From assembly GCA_937926845.1 (NCBI GenBank), contig CALBBS010000159.1:1-26242 (forward strand): 26,242 nt of DNA, read 5' to 3'. The notes under the pieces were generated by a model that made no database searches, was not told the DNA's origin, and saw nothing but the letters and a program-made list of their open reading frames with translations. This DNA is from an uncultured Atopobium sp. (GTDB lineage: Bacteria > Actinomycetota > Coriobacteriia > Coriobacteriales > Atopobiaceae). This document shows positions 23,916 to 26,242 of the stretch, piece by piece. The stretch's first letter is position 1. Each line of letters begins with the position of its first letter. Position numbers and translations under genes: made by a program.

Positions 23916-24851
23916 ATGAGTTCTTGCATTGGAAGATTTGCGCCAACTCCTTCTGGAAGGATGCACCTAGGCAACGTTTTCTCAGCGCTTATGGCTTGGG
24001 CCAGCGTTCGCTCCCAAAATGGCAGCTTCATTCTTCGCATTGAAGACTTAGATATTCGTGCTCATAATCCTCAATACACCTCTCTTCTTCTAGATGATTT
24101 ACAGTGGCTGGGACTAACTTGGGACAGAGGGCCGTTTTTCCAAAGCAAGCGTACGGAACTCTATCAGGACGCTCTATTGAAATTGAAACAACAGGAACTT
24201 TTGTATCCTTGCTTTTGTTCCCGAGCAGACTTACACGCTGCACAAGCCCCTCATGCCAGCGATGGTGCATATGTCTATGCGGGAACCTGCCGCGACCTGA
24301 GCAAATCCAAGCGTGAAGAGCTTTCCAAACATAAAATTCCAGCAACTCGCATACGAGTTCCTAATAAGACCTACGCGTTTGAAGACAAAGTCTATGGTCA
24401 AATATCTCAAAATCTTTCTAAATTATGTGGAGACTTTATTGTCCAGCGTGCAGACGAAGTCTTTGCATATCAGTTTGCTGTAGTAGTTGACGATGCTGAC
24501 ATGGGCGTAACTGAAGTAGTTAGAGGATCAGATCTTCTTTCATCTACTCCCAGACAGCTTTATTTGCAAGACGTTCTTGGTTTTTCTCATCCCATCTATG
24601 CTCACCTCCCGCTCCTTGTTGCGCCAGATGGCAGGAGACTTTCTAAACGCAATCACGATCTAGATCTTGGTGTTCTGAGAGACCAAGGAAAAACACCAGA
24701 AGAGATTCTTGGCTTTCTGGCTTATTGCATAGGTCTTGCAGAAAAAGAAGAACCTCTTTCTGCAGCACAAGTTGCCAATCGCTTTTCATGGGATGCACTT
24801 CGCGCTCACCGAAAAAACGTGGTTGTTGAGCATTTTTCACATGTTTTGTAA
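23916..24851 (+). CDS. gluQ: Glutamyl-Q tRNA(Asp) synthetase
   Basis: 311 residues, so it lacks the anticodon-binding domain of a full glutamyl-tRNA synthetase, as expected for GluQ-RS (YadB). It activates glutamate and attaches it to queuosine in the anticodon of tRNA(Asp). The HIGH motif is HLGN (17-20) after RFAPTPSG, KMSKS is RLSKR (241-245), and a zinc site is formed by Cys99, Cys101, Tyr121 and Cys125 (CFCSRADLHAAQ...VYAGTC). RIEDLD near 41-46 matches the glutamate-binding region. It sits just after the GNAT gene. A queuosine-precursor transporter gene is about 10 kb away in this window, consistent with queuosine use in this organism. Confidence 0.95.
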   Translation: MSSCIGRFAPTPSGRMHLGNVFSALMAWASVRSQNGSFILRIEDLDIRAHNPQYTSLLLDDLQWLGLTWDRGPFFQSKRTELYQDALLKLKQQELLYPCFCSRADLHAAQAPHASDGAYVYAGTCRDLSKSKREELSKHKIPATRIRVPNKTYAFEDKVYGQISQNLSKLCGDFIVQRADEVFAYQFAVVVDDADMGVTEVVRGSDLLSSTPRQLYLQDVLGFSHPIYAHLPLLVAPDGRRLSKRNHDLDLGVLRDQGKTPEEILGFLAYCIGLAEKEEPLSAAQVANRFSWDALRAHRKNVVVEHFSHVL

Positions 24852-24860
24852 AATGTCTTA

Positions 24861-24889
24861 TTGTGAGTGACGCCAGTTCGGGGTATCAT
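24861..24889 (+). promoter_or_regulatory. Promoter of tRNA-Ser
   Basis: A TTGTGA -35 (24861-24866) and TATCAT -10 (24884-24889) are separated by exactly 17 bases. The start of transcription would fall near 24896, about 11 bases before the tRNA. Confidence 0.65.
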
Positions 24890-24906
24890 TCTCAAGCACC
24901 CATTTT

Positions 24907-24997
24907 GGAGAGCTGACCGAGAGGCCGAAGGTGCTCGCCTGCTAAGCGAGTATGGGCCCCAAGCCCATCTGGGGTTCGAATCCCCAGCTCTCCGCCA
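24907..24997 (+). tRNA. tRNA-Ser (anticodon GCT)
   Basis: A full type II tRNA with a long variable arm. The acceptor arm GGAGAGC (24907-24913) pairs with GCTCTCC (24987-24993), the discriminator is G, and CCA is encoded (24995-24997). The anticodon stem CTCGC/GCGAG encloses the loop with anticodon GCT at 24941-24943. The T-arm has GGTTCGAATCC. Reads AGC/AGU serine codons. The serS gene lies about 0.7 kb downstream on the other strand. Confidence 0.97.
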
Positions 24998-25006
24998 GAA
25001 TTTTCT

Positions 25007-25036
25007 GCTCGTTGCATCTCTGCAACGAGCTTTTTT
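25007..25036 (+). terminator. Terminator of tRNA-Ser
   Basis: A 10-bp perfect stem (GCTCGTTGCA, 25007-25016, with 25021-25030), a 4-base loop, and six T follow the tRNA by 9 bases. Confidence 0.94.
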
Positions 25037-25068
25037 CTTACCTGGAAGAACTTTTTCTAAGATTAGTC

Positions 25069-25097
25069 TTGCATTTTCAACTGGAAAATGGCATTCT
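25069..25097 (+). promoter_or_regulatory. Candidate promoter of tRNA-Arg
   Basis: TTGCAT (25069-25074) and CATTCT (25092-25097) lie at 17-base spacing. The -10 is poor, so this is tentative, but the tRNA is separated from the upstream tRNA by a terminator and needs its own start. Confidence 0.4.
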
Positions 25098-25109
25098 ATC
25101 TACTTGCAC

Positions 25110-25186
25110 GCGGCGTTACCTCAGCTGGATAGAGGACCTGACTACGAATCAGGGCGTCATAGGTTCGAATCCTATACGCCGCACCA
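25110..25186 (+). tRNA. tRNA-Arg (anticodon ACG)
   Basis: A 77-nt tRNA with encoded CCA. The acceptor arm GCGGCGT (25110-25116) pairs with ACGCCGC (25176-25182), the discriminator is A, and CCA is at 25184-25186. The anticodon stem CCTGA/TCAGG holds the loop with ACG at 25144-25146, normally deaminated to ICG so that it reads CGU, CGC and CGA. The T-arm has GGTTCGAATCC. Confidence 0.97.
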
Positions 25187-25197
25187 CTTGAACTTAG

Positions 25198-25221
25198 GAG
25201 CTCCTTCGGGAGCTCTTTTTT
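25198..25221 (+). terminator. Terminator of tRNA-Arg
   Basis: A 7-bp stem (GAGCTCC, 25198-25204, with 25209-25215) is capped by a stable C(UUCG)G loop and followed by T6. It ends directly at the stop codon of the convergent small gene. Confidence 0.92.
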
Positions 25222-25222
25222 A

Positions 25223-25543
25223 TTATCTACCTGGTCTTAAAGCTACTTCACCGGAAGAGTTTGCATACAAATACTGATAAGAAATGCCGGCCTCATCAAG
25301 CTCATCCATTACCTCAGCCATGCATGTTTCCGCCATGATGACCTCCAGATACTCTTGTGGGCTTAGATCTTTTAAACCCACTCTACCTTGGTCTGAAATC
25401 CACTTTCTTAAAGTTGCAAGTTGCTCTGATGCAATATGGATCTCTGAATAAAACTCATTGTGGCCGAATCCAATTTCTGCCGCACTACCCTGAACAAACT
25501 GCCTTAATACAATTTCTTTCTGTACTTCTACCAGACCTTTCAT
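25223..25543 (-). CDS. Small protein of unknown function, likely LexA-regulated
   Basis: 106 residues, no recognised domain, no signal peptide or membrane segment. It appears mostly helical and acidic near 68-90 (EYLEVIMAETCMAEVMDELDEAG). The N-terminus is VEVQKEIVLRQFVQGSAAEIGF-like and the end is GEVALRPGR. I choose the ATG at 25543 because a GAGG site lies about 5 bases upstream; a GTG at 25549 would overlap that site. Just upstream is a -10 (TATACT, 25573-25578) and a perfect 26-bp palindrome with a LexA-type core, which covers the -35 region. It is therefore probably DNA-damage induced. It stands alone between two terminators (serS and tRNA-Arg), so it is a single-gene unit. Confidence 0.8.
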   Translation of the reverse strand: MKGLVEVQKEIVLRQFVQGSAAEIGFGHNEFYSEIHIASEQLATLRKWISDQGRVGLKDLSPQEYLEVIMAETCMAEVMDELDEAGISYQYLYANSSGEVALRPGR

Positions 25544-25582
25544 AGCCACCTCTTTCTTCCTTTACTGATCTCAGTATAGCAA

Positions 25583-25608
25583 ATTTATAGAACATATGTT
25601 CTATAAAT
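25583..25608 (-). promoter_or_regulatory. LexA-type SOS box (perfect palindrome)
   Basis: A perfect 26-bp palindrome, 13 bp per arm, whose core is GAAC-ATAT-GTTC (25590-25601). That is the Gram-positive LexA (DinR) binding core GAAC-N4-GTTC. Its position, over the -35 region and about 40 bases upstream of the start codon of the 106-residue gene, is right for repression. The outer arms are A/T-rich. Confidence 0.75.
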
Positions 25609-25612
25609 CAGC

Positions 25613-25651
25613 AAAAGAAATGGTCTTCACAATTCACTAGAAGACCATTTC
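25613..25651 (-). terminator. Terminator of serS
   Basis: A 12-bp perfect stem (GAAATGGTCTTC, 25617-25628, with 25640-25651) with an 11-base loop has TTTT following on the minus strand, 33 bases after the serS stop. Confidence 0.88.
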
Positions 25652-25684
25652 AGAGATTGAATCAATTTTGATTAAAAAGAGAAA

Positions 25685-26242
25685 CTATTCTGGTCGAATA
25701 ACCTCGATGCCACCCATGTAAGGACGGAGCGCCTCGGGCACGGTAACGGAGCCATCTGCGTTCTGATAATTCTCCATAATTGCAGCCATGGTACGGCCAA
25801 CTGCCAGACCGGAGCCGTTAAGCGTGTGAACTAGACGGGTGCCCTTGAACTCTGCTGGATCCTTATAGCGGATATTTGCACGACGAGCCTGGAAATCCCA
25901 GCAGTTAGAGCAAGAAGAAATCTCCTTGTATGCATTATAGCTTGGGAGCCAAACTTCAATGTCATAGCACTTGCATGCAGAGAAGCCAATGTCACCAGTG
26001 CAGAGAGTAACCACGTGATAAGGAAGACCCAGAAGCTGAAGGATCTTCTCGGCTTCCTGAACCATGGACTCAAGCTGATTCATGGAGTCTTCGGGCTTTG
26101 CAAACTTGACCATCTCTACCTTGTCAAACTGGTGAACGCGGATGATGCCACGGGTGTCTCGACCAGCTGAACCTGCCTCTTCGCGGAAACATGGAGTGAA
26201 TGCGGTATAGAGCAGAGGGAGCTGAGATGCGTCCAGAATCTC
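25685..26242 (-). CDS. serS: Seryl-tRNA synthetase, C-terminal part
   Basis: The 185 C-terminal codons of a gene continuing past the right edge. Class II synthetase motif 2 is visible as CFREEAGSAGRDTRGI with IRVHQFDKVEMV after it, and motif 3 as LNGSGLAVGRTMAAIMENYQ, both typical of SerRS. TGDIGFSACKCYDIEVWLP and SSCSNCWDFQARR are also standard. It attaches serine to tRNA-Ser. The N-terminal coiled-coil arm and motif 1 lie outside the window. A tRNA-Ser(GCT) gene is nearby on the opposite strand. Confidence 0.96.
   Translation of the reverse strand, partial: EILDASQLPLLYTAFTPCFREEAGSAGRDTRGIIRVHQFDKVEMVKFAKPEDSMNQLESMVQEAEKILQLLGLPYHVVTLCTGDIGFSACKCYDIEVWLPSYNAYKEISSCSNCWDFQARRANIRYKDPAEFKGTRLVHTLNGSGLAVGRTMAAIMENYQNADGSVTVPEALRPYMGGIEVIRPE

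Overview
The window looks like a chromosomal segment from a low-to-mid G+C Coriobacteriia species, most likely in the Atopobiaceae (Lancefieldella/Atopobium/Olsenella relatives). That placement is an inference from several things together: a large single-chain pyruvate:ferredoxin oxidoreductase, a mannose-family PTS, a MurT/GatD-type pair, actinobacterial-style RF1 motifs, a short SRP RNA, and strong Shine-Dalgarno sequences with some GTG and TTG starts. No marker gene here settles the genus. I saw no insertion sequence, prophage or CRISPR array.

Layout, left to right. Positions 1-1254 hold prfA and the start of prmC (minus strand), i.e. release factor 1 and its methylase. A divergent 576-residue membrane-anchored protein of unknown function follows, ending in a bidirectional terminator shared with a convergent DedA-family gene. 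Next is the SRP RNA gene with its own promoter. A five-gene minus-strand cluster then encodes a mannose/fructose/sorbose-family PTS (IIA, IIB, IIC, IID) and a small two-helix membrane protein, preceded by an AT-rich control region. pgi and an unrecognised gene come next, so sugar uptake sits beside glycolysis. On the plus strand are trxA and a PAP2 phosphatase, whose end overlaps a convergent YfcE-type phosphoesterase. A minus-strand block follows: a MurT-like ligase and GatD-like protein, a QueT-family transporter, and a LytS/LytR-type two-component system. The 1184-residue pyruvate:ferredoxin oxidoreductase gene is next, behind a 394-bp AT-rich region. Then come an unrecognised gene and purH. 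Divergent from purH are a GNAT acetyltransferase and glutamyl-Q tRNA(Asp) synthetase, followed by tRNA-Ser(GCT) and tRNA-Arg(ACG). The window closes with a small gene behind a perfect LexA-type palindrome and the 3' part of serS.

How the genes fit together: sugar uptake (PTS), glycolysis (pgi) and anaerobic pyruvate oxidation (PFOR) indicate a fermentative anaerobe. QueT and GluQ-RS both point to queuosine salvage and tRNA-Asp modification. Translation and protein-targeting genes (prfA, prmC, SRP RNA, tRNAs, serS) are spread through the window.

The most interesting points are: (1) the GatD-like protein next to the MurT-like ligase has lost the cysteine and histidine expected for glutaminase activity, and the ligase C-terminus is also divergent; (2) a perfect 26-bp palindrome with a GAAC-N4-GTTC core controls an unrecognised 106-residue protein, suggesting an undescribed SOS gene; (3) a GAAA-loop hairpin lies just upstream of the PFOR ribosome-binding site; (4) a small membrane protein sits behind an intercistronic hairpin in the PTS operon.
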